From NCBI RefSeq assembly GCF_030848805.1, contig NC_092362.1:9382176-9446175 (forward strand): a stretch of DNA of 64,000 bases, in the 5' to 3' direction. The notes below the pieces were generated by a model. That model saw only the letters and a list, made by a program, of their open reading frames with translations. It had not been told where the DNA came from and made no database searches. Each line of letters opens with the position of its first letter. The stretch's first letter is position 1. Source of the DNA: Temnothorax longispinosus (lineage: Eukaryota; Arthropoda; Insecta; Hymenoptera; Formicidae). Position numbers and translations under genes: made by a program. Shown in pieces: positions 45,536 to 57,107 of this stretch.

Positions 45536-48500
45536 ATGTCTAACGTACATCCGTTTTGCGTATTTTGCTCCAAAAAAGCGGAAAATTAAATCTTTTTGAT
45601 GCGGACAAGTTAAAGAAGTGTATAGCCATATTAAAAATTCGGAAACACGCTGATTTGGCTTTCTCGAACGTTGTGTTGCCGGAAAAGCCGAACAGTTTTC
45701 AAGTTTATCACAGTCAGTGCCACAACCGTTTTACAGCATTACCGCCCAAACAGAGAGGATATGATCCGAAAAAGCAGGCATCCTCATCTTCAAGTACAGA
45801 GTAAGTGCTTCTATTATAAGATAAATAAGTGTAATTAAAATATTTTTCCTTAAAGATTATAAAATTAATTTTGATCTTACATTCTGTAAAAATTTTTGTT
45901 TACATTAATACATTAGTACATTATCTCTAGTACATTACTCTTTTCTATATTATGCATGCATGATTTATTATAAAATTATTTTTTATTCACGACAGTGCTG
46001 TGGAAGGCGAGCATGCCGCTGGAAACGAGGGTGTTATTGAAGGCGTGGATGGCGGTAGAGGTGAGGCTGCAGTTGAAGGAGAAGGTGAGGTTGATGCTGA
46101 AAACGAGAAAGCTGAACGCGAAAATGTCGACGCAGGCGACGATGTTGCTGGGGGCGAGGATGCCACTGATCCAGACGATGTGGCTGTAGTTGACAATGTT
46201 GACGTATCTGGCATTGTTCAAGAGGCATCACATAATCCTATTTGTTTATTTTGTGATAAAAATAGGAAAAAACGTCAAGGCCGGGAGCAACAATTACATC
46301 TATTAGAGAAGGAAAAAGCATTATCAACTATACAGCAAATTGCAATGGACTTGAACGATATACAGTTTGTTCAAAAATTGCATAACTTGGCGTTAGAAGA
46401 CAAATTAATATTTTATCATACGATATGCCGAAAAAAATACGAAAATACAGCGGTATCGAAGAAAAGTAAAGAGAAGCCAAGGACAGAGTGGCATACAGCT
46501 CGTGATGTTCATTCTCAAGCATATGAAGAAGTATGTAAATTTGTGTCAGAAAATATCATCGCCAAAAATCAGTCGTTTTTCCTGTCGTATCTGAACACAA
46601 TATTTATAGATTATTTGGAAGGACACAAGGCAAACACAGATGCATATACGACGAAGCCGTATCATCTAGAAAATCGTCTTCTAGCTACATTTTCAAAAAA
46701 AATAACCATCGTGTCGCACAATAATAAAAAACTTGTGAAACCTTACAAAGGCGTTGTCGTAGAACAACAATTTCATCGCATCGAAAAAAAGGAAGTTTTA
46801 TTGCATGCAGCATTAATTTTAAGACAGGAAATACAGAATGTCAAACAAAACAAATTGCCAGATCAGCTCAACTCTGCAGATTTAATCAAAGGAGAGTGTG
46901 ACATTCCAGAGAACTTAATTGATTTTTATTTAAATTTACTTAGTGGGCCAAATCATCGTCGTAAGCGCGGCGACAGTAGAAATAGATTAGCAAAATCTTT
47001 TTCCGAGGATATCATATATGCAGTGTCGAATGGACGAATAAAACCTTCGAAACATATATGCCTTGGTATGAGTCTAAAAAGTTTAACAAATAGCAAGAAG
47101 ATTGTTAACATTATCAACCGATATGGCCACTGCTGTAGCTACACAAGTCTGGAGGGTATCGAGACTGAAACCACGTTTACTTCTAGCATGCGTCCTGATG
47201 TTTGTCCTGAAGGCATCATTCGTTCAAGAAATCTATGCACTGGTGTCGCATTTAATAATTTCGATCGATTCGTCGATGCGACAAAGATATCCGGTAAGGA
47301 CACACTGCACGACACCGTGGGTATCATTTTTCAAAATATTGATAATTCTATTGAGCATGATAATGAGGACAACAGCGCTGAAATAAGTACAGCAGGCCCT
47401 TCCAAAAAATCTAATAAACGAAGGCGGACTTTCGACGCAATTACTCACGAGTTAGAACCGTACACTAAGACACCAAAACTTCACGAACGTTTACAGCCTG
47501 CAGATGTTTCATCAGATTTAACAACCCCGAGTTCAGAATGGTTACAAAAAATTAATTTCGCGTTCATGCTTTCCCACTACCTTGAAGTACCCAAAACACC
47601 GATGTGGGTTGGTTTTAATAGCTTGATCTACAAGGACACAGCTCCAACGCAAAAGCTTTGCTACTTAACCACAATTAACGCCTCACCGACGAGCAAATCA
47701 GTTGTTGTGGAAACTATGAAGCAGAGTCAACAGGTTGCTAGGGAATGCGGCGAAAAGTATATGCAAGTTACTTACGATCTCGCTATCGCTAAAATATATA
47801 TCGATAGTTTTATCAAACTAAGCAACGCACCTGACGACGAGTTGCAGAGTACGTTTGATAATACAGAAGAATATGTTTGTCGTATGTATGGATTCAAAAA
47901 AATCAACAAAGTCAACGAAGCACGAGTTACAACATTTTTGAAGACATACAATATTGTACGAAACGATGACATATTCCGTTTACTGAAGAATAATATCGAC
48001 GGATCAGCTCTGCCTCCCTGCAAAATTGAGCTGCACCAACATTTGCTGCGGACAACATATATAGCAAATATTTGGGCACACGCTCATCTTCAGGTTCCAA
48101 CGGCATTACATCCGACTGATTTTGGCTGAGAAGAGAAGGAGGGAAAATATCTTTTCAAATGGTTCGAGGGTGAGCAGCTACCCTCTTCCCTTGGAGATAT
48201 AATTATCGATGATGACCAAAACAGTAGAACAGGTTAAAATAATACTGATATATTTCTCTCATTTCATTATTTTTTTTAATTATTTCAATGTAAATTTTTG
48301 ATTATTTTCTTTTTAATTTTATCTATATAATTTTAATTTTAAAATAAAATTGAATAATATTTATAACAATTTCGTATAGCATGTAAACTTTTTTTATAGT
48401 TAATAATCTGATTTGCGTTAAAATTTTGCTCTCGCGTGTTTTTATATAATTATCATCTATGTCTTTTAATATATTATTATTATATATGTTTACAGATGGT

Positions 48501-48590
48501 GAAGATATTTCACAGATCGACATCAATTGCAGCGATAACGAAAGCGATAATGAGTTCGATGACGATGAATCCGAAGAAGGCGAAATCTAA
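45536..48590 (+). pseudogene. Transposon-encoded protein with two CxxC-HxxxC modules, lightly damaged
   Basis: Three exons: 45536-45800, 45996-48232 and 48496-48590, with good GT/AG borders. Module 1 starts HPFCVFC and ends YHSQCHNRF. An acidic Gly/Glu/Asp-rich linker follows, then module 2, NPICLFCDKNRK to YHTICRKKY. Both have Cys pairs about 40-60 residues before His-x3-Cys, so they look like a duplicated zinc-binding domain. The long middle has YTSLEGIETETTF, GVAFNNFDRFVDA and SGKDTLHDTVGI, plus VTYDLAIAKI. The end is HPTDFG, then a very acidic tail. Damage: one A missing in an A-run near 45576 (shift), and TGA at 48127-48129 where TGG is expected; the downstream frame stays open. Presumably the transposase or its partner, but no named family is assigned. 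Confidence 0.7.
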
Positions 48591-48754
48591 AAAATTTGTA
48601 CATTATTATATTACTTTACGCGTATTAACACTATGTATGTTTATTTTTATTTTTAGTATATTTTTTTAAATAAATACTAAAAAAATTTTTTAATAATTAA
48701 TAGTAAACATTTTTTATTATCTTCCTTTAGAGCAGAAAAGTTATACGTATATAT
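48591..48754. other. 3' flank of the transposon gene
   Basis: AT-rich; AAATAAATA-type poly(A) signals lie near 48668. No other feature. Confidence 0.4.
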
Positions 48755-49690
48755 CATCCAATAACTGCATGGACGCGCTGTGTCTAATGAGAAAAGTATA
48801 GATATCTGATACCGCAAGAGCTGAAATTTGGTAATACAATAGTTAACTGAATAAGTTAAACAAAAAAATATCCAGCTTTATATTTAGTGAGGGAAAAGTG
48901 TCCAGCTGATGCAGTCAAAGATGCAACGCGCCCGCACGCATATCGATGCGCAGCATCTTTCACTGCATCAGCTGGGCACTTTACCCCTACTAAATATAAA
49001 GCTGGATGTTTTTTTCGTTTAAGTTATTATCTTAACTATTAGTTTACCAAATTTCAGCTTTTGCGGTATCAGTTTACTCAGAGCATATTTTTCACTTCTT
49101 TACGTGAAAAGCTGGGGCATAATCCCCCACTCTAAATTCGGCTGGATACGTTTTTTCATTTAATTGTAACATAATCAACATGTTAACAAAGTTTCAGCTT
49201 TTGCGGTATTAGTTTTTTTTTATTATTATTTTACGTGTGTGGGAGGCTGCCGCAGCTACACCCCCCGGAAGTGCGCCAGCTGGAGGTCCATTCACTTACT
49301 AGTGATACCAAATAAAGCTTAAGAAAAATTTTCAGCTTTTGTGGTTTTGGTCATTGAAAAAGGTCGCTGGCTCCCGGACTATGATTTCAAGTAGCCGTGA
49401 AAACAACTGATTTCTTTTAAAAATAATGTAATCGTATTTACAAATATTAAAAAATTGAAAAAAATAAGAAAAATAAAAATAAAAAAAGCAAAAATTTTTA
49501 ATAAGAAATACATAAGAAAGAGGAATGCCAAACGGATTCTAACGTACAATTTTTGAACATAAAAGTGACTATAACTCATCGAAAACGGCTCATTTCCGAA
49601 CCTATGTTTGTATAAACTTTTTTGCTTGTTTTCAGATCCCAAATCACCTCCCAAAGTGGAGTAGGCGATTTTTCGGACACCTTGCATATA

Positions 49691-50088
49691 TGCTTATACA
49701 TAATCTTTGATGGCGAAATAAATATAGAGGGGAACCGTGGTTGTTTGGCGAGATACATTGTCTTTGGTTAAGCCTAAAGACATACCTAATTGATATAGTA
49801 AATATAGATAAATAATTGCAACATTCATATTTCTCTTGAGATTTTCAACTATATGTTTGTATTGAATGTTATTTGTTTTTATTTAAAGCAACATATTTGA
49901 CAGAAGGTAAATAATGGACGATATTCTTATATTCGGGAGAACACTATGCGAAATTCAGCAAAGAAACACCTTCGGCTCCGTGTCGACCTCTGTCACACCC
50001 TTTTAATTATACAATAAATATATGTATATACATGTATACATGTCATGATTCAAGGTGAATTTTTATATGTGGCGAGTCAAGAATAAAG

Positions 50089-50123
<35 letters not shown>

Positions 50124-51164
50124 CTTATATATATATTTGCTTTATCAATTATACTATGAATTTGCAACATTTCAAAGTATTTATTGTATGTTTGTTCCTT
50201 ACATTGTCACCTCTTGCATTATATGCCTTATTATTTATGATTTAATTGTATTTTTCTTTTATGGATCGAGAACGTGCTTTAACGGTAATCAACCGTCTTT
50301 TTATTTAAGTTAGATTACGCGCTTTAAACTTTCATTTCAATTAAACTTGTATATATTATTAAAATGTTTCGTGAAAAATTTACCAACGCATTATTTATTT
50401 ATTTTTTTTCCATCAAGTGTAGTCGTATTTAAAAAGCCATTTTTTTCCAATAAAAGGTTGTTTATTCGTATGATTTGCATTTGTAGCCGAAAAGAACGGC
50501 CACGTATCGAGAGTAAAAATAAAAACTTGTGAAAAATAAATTGCATATCAATGTTTGAAATAAATTACACGAAATTGATCGCAATTGTTTGCGTTTCAAA
50601 TCAATTACTCCATCTGCACAACGATTCATACACACACGTACACACACACACACACACACACACACAGCTTGTTGGAAAATGTATAAATAATTATACAAGT
50701 AATTTGTTATTTTTGTATATTTCAAGTATTACAATTATAAACCACGCGTGTTGAAAAATAATACAGATGCATTTAAGCGTACGTAAGTATATTTGTGAAA
50801 AACATTGTAGGTATAAAAGTGCGCAAAAAATACTCAACGTGTATGAAACAAATATGCACAGACAAATATTATTCACAAATGTACGCAAGTAAAGGCGTAC
50901 ACAAGTCCTCTTTAATACCGTTAAATCTTTCTCATGGAGTTCGTCGACGCCAAAAATGATGATGACGATGATGATGATGATGATGAGCCATTTCTTCTAT
51001 GCGCATTGCAAATAAACAGAAAAATACAAATTAAATATCTACATGTACGTGTATGCGTTCTCCTCTCCCTCCCAACATACAAGCGTTACGTTACGCGTGT
51101 ACGAAAATAAAGAAAGCGATCAACGTGTCCATGGACGTGTAGACCCATCTCTCATTATACGTAC
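49691..51164. other. Non-coding stretch with simple repeats
   Basis: Holds (AT)n at about 50092-50120, (AC)n at about 50638-50666 and (GAT)n at about 50958-50990. No gene was recognised. It lies downstream of the BLM exons on their strand and may be intron or 3' flank. Confidence 0.4.
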
Positions 51165-52440
51165 CTCATTGAGCCACTTTGTTTATACTTTTTTTCAGTA
51201 AGATCGTTACATGTATCGTCGATCTTGCGTTTCACACCATGCGTGTCAATGCTATCGTTATCTTCGATGCCAGACGACGTGAACGTACACTTATTCCCGT
51301 TCGTCGTCGTGTCGTTTTCGAGCAACATAGCTAAAAAAATATAATGAACGCGAATCTCATCACGAATGTCAGGTAGGTACGTCACGTAGCGTTTCACGCT
51401 AGTATCTTCAGCACGTACCTGTTTTTTCCGCCGCGTATTTCTGCGTAATATTCAACAGCGCTTTGCCAGATTTATCAAAATTTGCCTCGGTAACGTACGG
51501 TATTTGTAACATGGCTTCTTTGGTATCCGGCAAACGCTGGCTCATAGCTCTGACAGCCAACACATGCATAATGGAAGAAGCAGAAACGTTCAATGTCGCG
51601 GCACGTTCTCTTATTTTTGCAATCAAATCGGCATAGCAACGAACTTGTACGTCTTTTTTTACGCGGTCTTCTGCGAGTCTCTTTGCACTCGTTGAAACTT
51701 TAGCTACGCCGCTTGTAATAGTTTTTTTCAATTTCCTCATTGCAATTTCAATTTGATTAGAAATTAAAGAAAAATAAAAACGCGTATAAGACGACAAATA
51801 ATAGACGAAATAATATATCGCCCATTTCTCCTCTATATCTATACTCTGAAACACACACACACACACAGACACACGCGTACAACGTCACTCTATATCTACA
51901 GAAAATATCTACAACGTACCGCAATTTTGTTTATTAGCCTTTCGCCTGCCCATCCTCTCCCCCCGAATACGCCATTGAGATTAAAAATACCTTTGCGTCG
52001 TTTCTCGTTAAAAGTTCCGTCGCTCTTGGTCCAATTGTGACATACGCGTAAACAATCTTATTTTTTATATGAATATCTTCTCGTAAATATTTTTCCAATA
52101 CCATTTGGCGCATGAGGCATTCTATGTTATTTTTTATCCACGATTTACCATGACCGTATAAAGGATGTTTTACAAAATCTAAAAAAAAAAAACCAAAAAC
52201 AACTTACGCGTACAAATAAACGTAAATATAAAACTTTAATTTTCTACCGTTATATATATAGATATGTAGACAACGAGTACGATACCTGTGTCTCCAATTT
52301 TTTTCAGATCACTGCCCTTGAAAATATCCGTCAAGACGATCAGCGTCAACTTGCGACACTTCCTCGCGTTGATATCTCTTACAGCTTCCACAATCTGTCT
52401 CGCATCTTCAGTAACATCCAGCATTGTACATTTATCCTTC
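51165..52440 (-). pseudogene. 3' exons of a BLM-type RecQ helicase (RQC and HRDC)
   Basis: Four minus-strand blocks with plausible splice sites: 52440-52286, 52178-51991, 51845-51419 and 51330-51165. Block 1 has DKCTMLDVTEDARQIVEAV and LTDIFKGS, matching the zinc end and winged helix of the RQC domain. Block 2 has YGHGKSWIKNNIECL and YLREDIHIKNKIVYAYV, the rest of RQC. Block 3 contains an HRDC domain: MSQRLPDTKEAMLQIPYVTE, then KALLNITQKYA. Block 4 is a charged tail with a KRKIDD segment. No stop was found inside these blocks, but the ATPase core is absent. The upstream side is replaced by an (AT)n run and the 52540-57471 retroelement. It may be a truncated copy, or a real gene whose 5' exons lie beyond the insertions. 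Confidence 0.8.
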
Positions 52441-52478
52441 AATTATGATTAATCGATATTTTGCATTTTCGATCAGAC

Positions 52479-52482
<4 letters not shown>

Positions 52483-52539
<57 letters not shown>
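52483..52539. repeat. (AT)n microsatellite, target of the plus-strand Gypsy element
   Basis: An uninterrupted AT run of about 57 bases; the retroelement's 5' LTR begins directly after it and the 3' LTR is followed by more TATATA. Confidence 0.9.
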
Positions 52540-52543
<4 letters not shown>

Positions 52544-52903
52544 AAGAGAGTACACTCTCTTTAAATCTAGCGCGCTTAGTAGGCTCCACGCGCGTTTCTA
52601 TGACACCCGCTGGATGTCCCGTCGAGCACTAAAAGAACAGCTGAGCAGAGAGAAGATATATAAGAGAGAACACGTGTGAGAATAAAAGGGTTATTAAAGA
52701 ATAGAGGTGATTAAAGAAGAGTTGTGAAAGAGAGACGAATAATTAACCTTAATTGTCGTTTCTCTTATTTACAGGTAACTGGTAACTTGTGTATATATTG
52801 TAAATAGTAACATCGATTATAAGATAAAACCTCTTATTTACAGAGAAACAAATTTGGTTCAGTTATTCGGATAACCTAAACCTCATAGATAGAAAGATAT
52901 TAT
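52540..52903 (+). repeat. 5' LTR of the plus-strand Gypsy element
   Basis: Starts TGTAAAGAGAGTACACTC and ends near AGAAAGATATTATA. A TATATAAG box-like string lies near 52656. The segment AATTGTCGTTT at 52751-52761 is complementary to the primer site just outside the LTR. Confidence 0.9.
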
Positions 52904-52904
52904 A

Positions 52905-52915
52905 AAACGACAATT
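52905..52915 (+). promoter_or_regulatory. Putative self-priming primer-binding site
   Basis: The 11 bases AAACGACAATT begin one or two bases after the LTR. They are the perfect reverse complement of 52751-52761 within the LTR, with mismatches on either side. No tRNA-like TGG is present. Orientation is right for an RNA 5' end folding back to prime minus-strand synthesis, as in Tf1/sushi elements, where the duplex is also 11 bp (established knowledge). If so, transcription should start at 52751. Confidence 0.6.
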
Positions 52916-52926
52916 TCTGCCACAAA

Positions 52927-54038
52927 ATGAGACTAAAATTTGAGTTCAGAGCTGTGGCTTCTCCAAAGGACAGCAAAAACACAGTGGTGGCCATAACCTC
53001 AATCACTACAGAACAAGGAGAGAAATATGCCATACCGGAGGAACTCACTTATTCAGATATGCATAAAGAGTTAAGAAATACGGATGCTTTCAAAAAAGTA
53101 AAAGAGTCATTACAGAAAAGACGTGACGAAGTACAAATATGGATAACGCTGTCAAAAGAATTGCAAAGCATATATGTGGACGAGGAAGGAAATGCCCAGT
53201 TTGGAGGGAGATATTTAAGACAAATACCTCCAGAGGATGTCAAGGAACACTCAGACTTGGGAAAAATATTGGAAAAATTAGTTGAAAAATCGGAAAAAAA
53301 AAAGAAGAAAAAAACTTAAAACACATTGCAGATAAATTCGTATTGGAAAAATTTAATTATAAAACATCTAATGTTAAACAATGGTTGAGCACATTTGAGA
53401 AGGAATGTGGAAGATTTAAAATAGAAAAAGATGAAACCAAGATCGAATTATTGAGGATATTCTTAGATGGAACCTGCCAGGACTGGTACACTTCTACAGT
53501 AATAAAAGGAGAGCACGAAAACGATTGGCACGGATGGAAACAGGTATTAATGGAAACCTTTTCAAGTAAAGGATGGAGTAGCAGAACATATGCTCACTAT
53601 TTTAGGTACAAAGAAGGCTCATTAGTACAATATGCGATAAAGAAAGAACGACTATTATTAGAAATAAATAAGGACATGGACGATGATACAATGATAGATA
53701 GAATCGCATTCGGGTTGCCAGAATTCATCAGAGAGAAAATTGACAGAGATGAAATAAAGGATACAAAAAATTTAATTAAGGAATTACAAAAGCTCGAAGG
53801 AATGACAGAGAAAAAGAAAGTATTTAAAAAAGAAGGTAAACCAGAACACAAAGTCAAAAATGAAGAAAAAAAACCATGCAAGACGTGCGAGGATATAGGT
53901 AAAGGTGTAAGATACCACCCAGAAGAGAAATGCTGGTTTAAACTAGAGAAAAAAGAGAAACCTAAAGCTATAGGAAGCAATTCAGTAATAGAAGTAGAAC
54001 TAAGTACAGAGAAAAAAAACGAGCAATCACACCATTGA
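52927..54038 (+). pseudogene. gag: gag of the plus-strand Gypsy element, one frame break
   Basis: ATG at 52927 lies only about 23 bases after the LTR. The first 130 codons close in a long A-run at 53291-53319. The open frame then continues in the -1 frame from about 53320 (LKHIADKFVLEKFNYK) to TGA at 54036-54038. The middle is a retrotransposon capsid-type region (WLSTFEKECGRF, then FLDGTCQDWY). The end has CKTC...HPEEKC, a zinc knuckle with an unusually long nine-residue loop (C-x2-C-x9-H-x4-C). The A-run break is probably a one-base indel, because the codon phase does not fit a standard slippery site there. Confidence 0.82.
54014..54020 (+). promoter_or_regulatory. Programmed -1 frameshift heptamer A-AAA-AAC
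   Basis: In the gag frame the codons are GAG-AAA-AAA-AAC-GAG, so the heptamer is in the exact X-XXY-YYZ phase. Slipping by -1 enters the protease/pol frame, open from here on, while gag ends six codons later. This is the classical gag-pol expression device of many Gypsy elements. Confidence 0.8.
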
Positions 54039-57000
54039 TCAAACTTAAAACGCTAATTGAGAATAAGATAGAAATAATGGGAACATACGACCCAGGTTCT
54101 CAAGTCTCCTTAATAAACTCGAAGTGGATAAAGATAAAAGATAATAGAGAAGACATAAACAAAATATTCTTAAAGTCAGTCAATGGTGTGAATCATACAA
54201 ATGGACTAGTAAGAACAAGAATAAAAATATTGGACATAGAAAAAGAAGCAGACATCTACATAGTCGAAAGAGAAGACTTCGAAGACTTCATAATAGGATT
54301 AGATCTAATCCCCATGTTCAAGCTAAGGCTAAATGAAAATTTAGAAGTTTCACAGAACACAGAAAAAAAGATAGAAAAATCAAAGATGATATCAAGCGGA
54401 ACAAAAAACGAAGCTATAGATTGTTCGGTAAATTTTAATGAACATGTGGAAATAGATGAATTCCAAACAGAGATAGAACATTTGGATAGAGATAAAAAGA
54501 TTAAGATAGAAAGATTGATAAATAACAACAAATCAGTGTTTGCAAAGGACAAATACGACGTTGGAACCGTAAACGAGTACGAGGCTAGAATTGATCTAAT
54601 AGTGGAGAAATACAGCAGTAAAAGACCATATAGATGTAACATAGATGACAAAAAGGAAATAGAAAAACAAATAGCCAAATTACTGGAGAAAGAATTAATT
54701 GAAGAATCTTATAGTCCTTTTGCTGCACCGGTCACGCTAGCATATAAGAAAGATGAAGGAAAAACACGCATGTGCATAGACTTTAGGGATTTAAACAAAA
54801 ACGTTGTCCCTCAGGCACAACCATTTCCTTTAATAGAGGATATAATAATAAGAGCCAGAAACTGTAAATACTTCACGACACTAGACATAAACTCAGCTTT
54901 CTGGTCAATACCACTAAGAATTGAAGATAGAAGAAAAACGGGATTTGTAACGCAAGATGGTCATTTTCAATGGACATGCCTACCGTTTGGTTTAAAAACG
55001 TCTCCAGCTATATTCCAACGGATCCTGATTAACATACTGAGAAAATATGGATTACTGGAATTTGCGATAAACTATATAGACGACATCCTAATACACTCAC
55101 GGACGTTTGAAGAGCACCTAGACCACATAAAAAAAGTCTTAGATGCAATAAGAAAGGAAGGATTCAGGTTAAAATTTAAGAAATGCACGTTCGCTGCTAG
55201 TTCAGTTAGATATTTAGGACATGTAATAGGAGAAAATACAGTTACACCACTGAAAGACAACATAACATCAATAAGAAAATTCCCGACTCCTACCACACAA
55301 AAGCAGATCAGGCAATTTCTGGGAAAAATAAACTTTTACCACGAGTATATAGAAAAGAGCTCAATACTATTAGATCCATTACACCAGCTACTAAGGAAGA
55401 ATACAAAATTCGTATGGACAGAGGACTGCGAAAAGGCTTTCAAAAACATAAAGGAGATGCTATGCTCCCAACCAGTGTTAGAGATATTCGACAAAGACCT
55501 TTCAATCAAAATATATACAGATGCATCACTGAAAGGCATAGGCGCAATTTTAAAACAAACACAAGAGGATGGAAAAGAAAAACCTGTGGCCTACTTTTCA
55601 AAGAAACTCAATGAAACACAAAAGAAAAAAAAAGCGATATATCTCGAATGCCTAGCCATAAAAGAGGCAATAAAGTACTGGCAACACTGGTTGATAGGGA
55701 GATACTTCGAAATACACTCGGACCACAAAACATGAATATAAGAGCACGAACAGACGAAGAATTAGGCGATCTAACGCACTACCTATCCCAATACGACTTT
55801 AAAATAATATACATCCCAGGGAAAAATAATACAGAGGCGGAATGCTTAAGTAGAAACCCGGTGTTAGAACCAAAAATAGAAGAAGAAGAGGACTTATTGA
55901 AAACGGTAAATTTTATTGAAATAGATGAAATAAAATTAGATCAGATGAACAACATAATACTACAAAATGAAAAAGAAAAATTGATAAAAAGAAATGAAAT
56001 ATATTACAAGAAGATAAAAAAAAAGAGAGAAAATCATATTATCTGAGAAGGCCAGTATCGATTTAATTAAGAAAGTACACAAAGAATGGTTCACACAGGA
56101 ATAACACAAACAAGAATGAAAATAAGCCCATATTACACTGCTAAAAATTTAATGGAGAATATAAAAAAAAAATGTAAAGAATGCGATACCTGCATTAGAA
56201 ATAAATCAAGAGGACAACATAAATTCGGCTCAATGTCACAGTTAGGACCAGCGACTAAAGCTTTCGAAATTATGTCCATAGACACAATTGGAGGATTTGG
56301 GAGCAATAGATCGACCAAAAAATATATACATCTACTCGTCGATCATTTCACGAGATACGCGTTTATTTCAACATCAAAGACTCAAAACGCCAATGATTTT
56401 ATAAAATTAGTCCAAACTGCGCTAGAAATAGAAAATATCGGAACAATCTTAACGGATCAATACCCCGGAATAAATTCGAGAGAATTTAAGGACTATTTAA
56501 AAAAGAAAGAAGTGCAACTAATTTTTACTGCAATAAATACACCATTTTCTAATGGTCTGAACGAAAGGTTGAACCAGACGCTAATAAATAAAATGAGATG
56601 TAGAATAAACGAAGAGAACAAGAAGAGAGCATGGACATCGATAGCGAGAGAATGTGTGAACAAGTATAATAAACTAGAACATACAATCACAGGATTTACA
56701 CCAGAATACCTATTACATGGCACAGACACCAGCAATATACCAGAAGAATTAAGAAGAAAGAAAAACGGAGAAGACTGGAGAAGAGATAAGGAGTTAGCAT
56801 TGGAAAGAACACTAAGATCGCATAAGTACAATAAAAATATATTTGACAAAAATAGAAAACGCCACGAATTCAACGTAGGAGACACGGTATTCATAGAAAA
56901 TGGAAACAAACTCAACAGGAGAAAGCTAGAAGAACTAAGAATCGGACCATTCACAATAGAAGAAAAAGTTTCAAACTCGATCTATAAAATAAAAACTGAG

Positions 57001-57072
57001 AAAAGAAATCAAGATACAAGCCTATTCCATGTGACAAAACTAACTCCAAGGCGAGAGGACGAGAACGATTGA
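54021..57072 (+). pseudogene. pol: pol of the plus-strand Gypsy element, two or three frame breaks
   Basis: Protease near 54075 has YDPGSQVS, where DTGS or DSGS is usual. Reverse transcriptase: RMCIDFRDLNK, LPFGLKTSPAIFQ and the catalytic YIDD at about 55075. RNase H: IYTDASLKGIGAIL at about 55510. The frame breaks near 55730 (HSDHK followed by TGA in that frame) and resumes at MNIRARTDEELGD. It breaks again near 56040 and near 56085, where one C seems lost between the two His of the integrase zinc region. Integrase core: SIDTIGG, LTDQYPGINS, NGLNERL (D, D, E). The frame ends at 57072. Inactive as read. Confidence 0.88.
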
Positions 57073-57107
57073 GAAGATTGTGCAACTCCCATCCCGGAGA
57101 GGGGAGA

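Larger units (their letters stand above)
43537..49690 (+). mobile_element. 6.2-kb DNA transposon with about 0.93-kb terminal inverted repeats
   Basis: The outermost left sequence (GTGTCCGAAAAATCG near 43543) recurs inverted near 49665. Left arm: 43537-43706 plus 44613-45400, interrupted by a piggyBac-type MITE. Right arm: about 48755-49690. The arms pair with perhaps 10 percent mismatch over more than 0.9 kb. Each also contains its own palindrome of about 290 bases and several copies of TACCGCAAAAGCTGAAA. One multi-exon gene sits between them. The target duplication could not be fixed (flanks are TATA-rich) and the superfamily is not assigned. Confidence 0.8.

Noticed and set aside
53291..53319. 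Second programmed frameshift in gag (A-run)
   Set aside because: An AAAAAAC string exists, but the codon phase is wrong for a -1 slip; a one-base indel explains the break better.
54256..56954. Minus-strand frames rich in Ser/Phe/Leu
   Set aside because: Shadows of the A-rich plus-strand pol gene.
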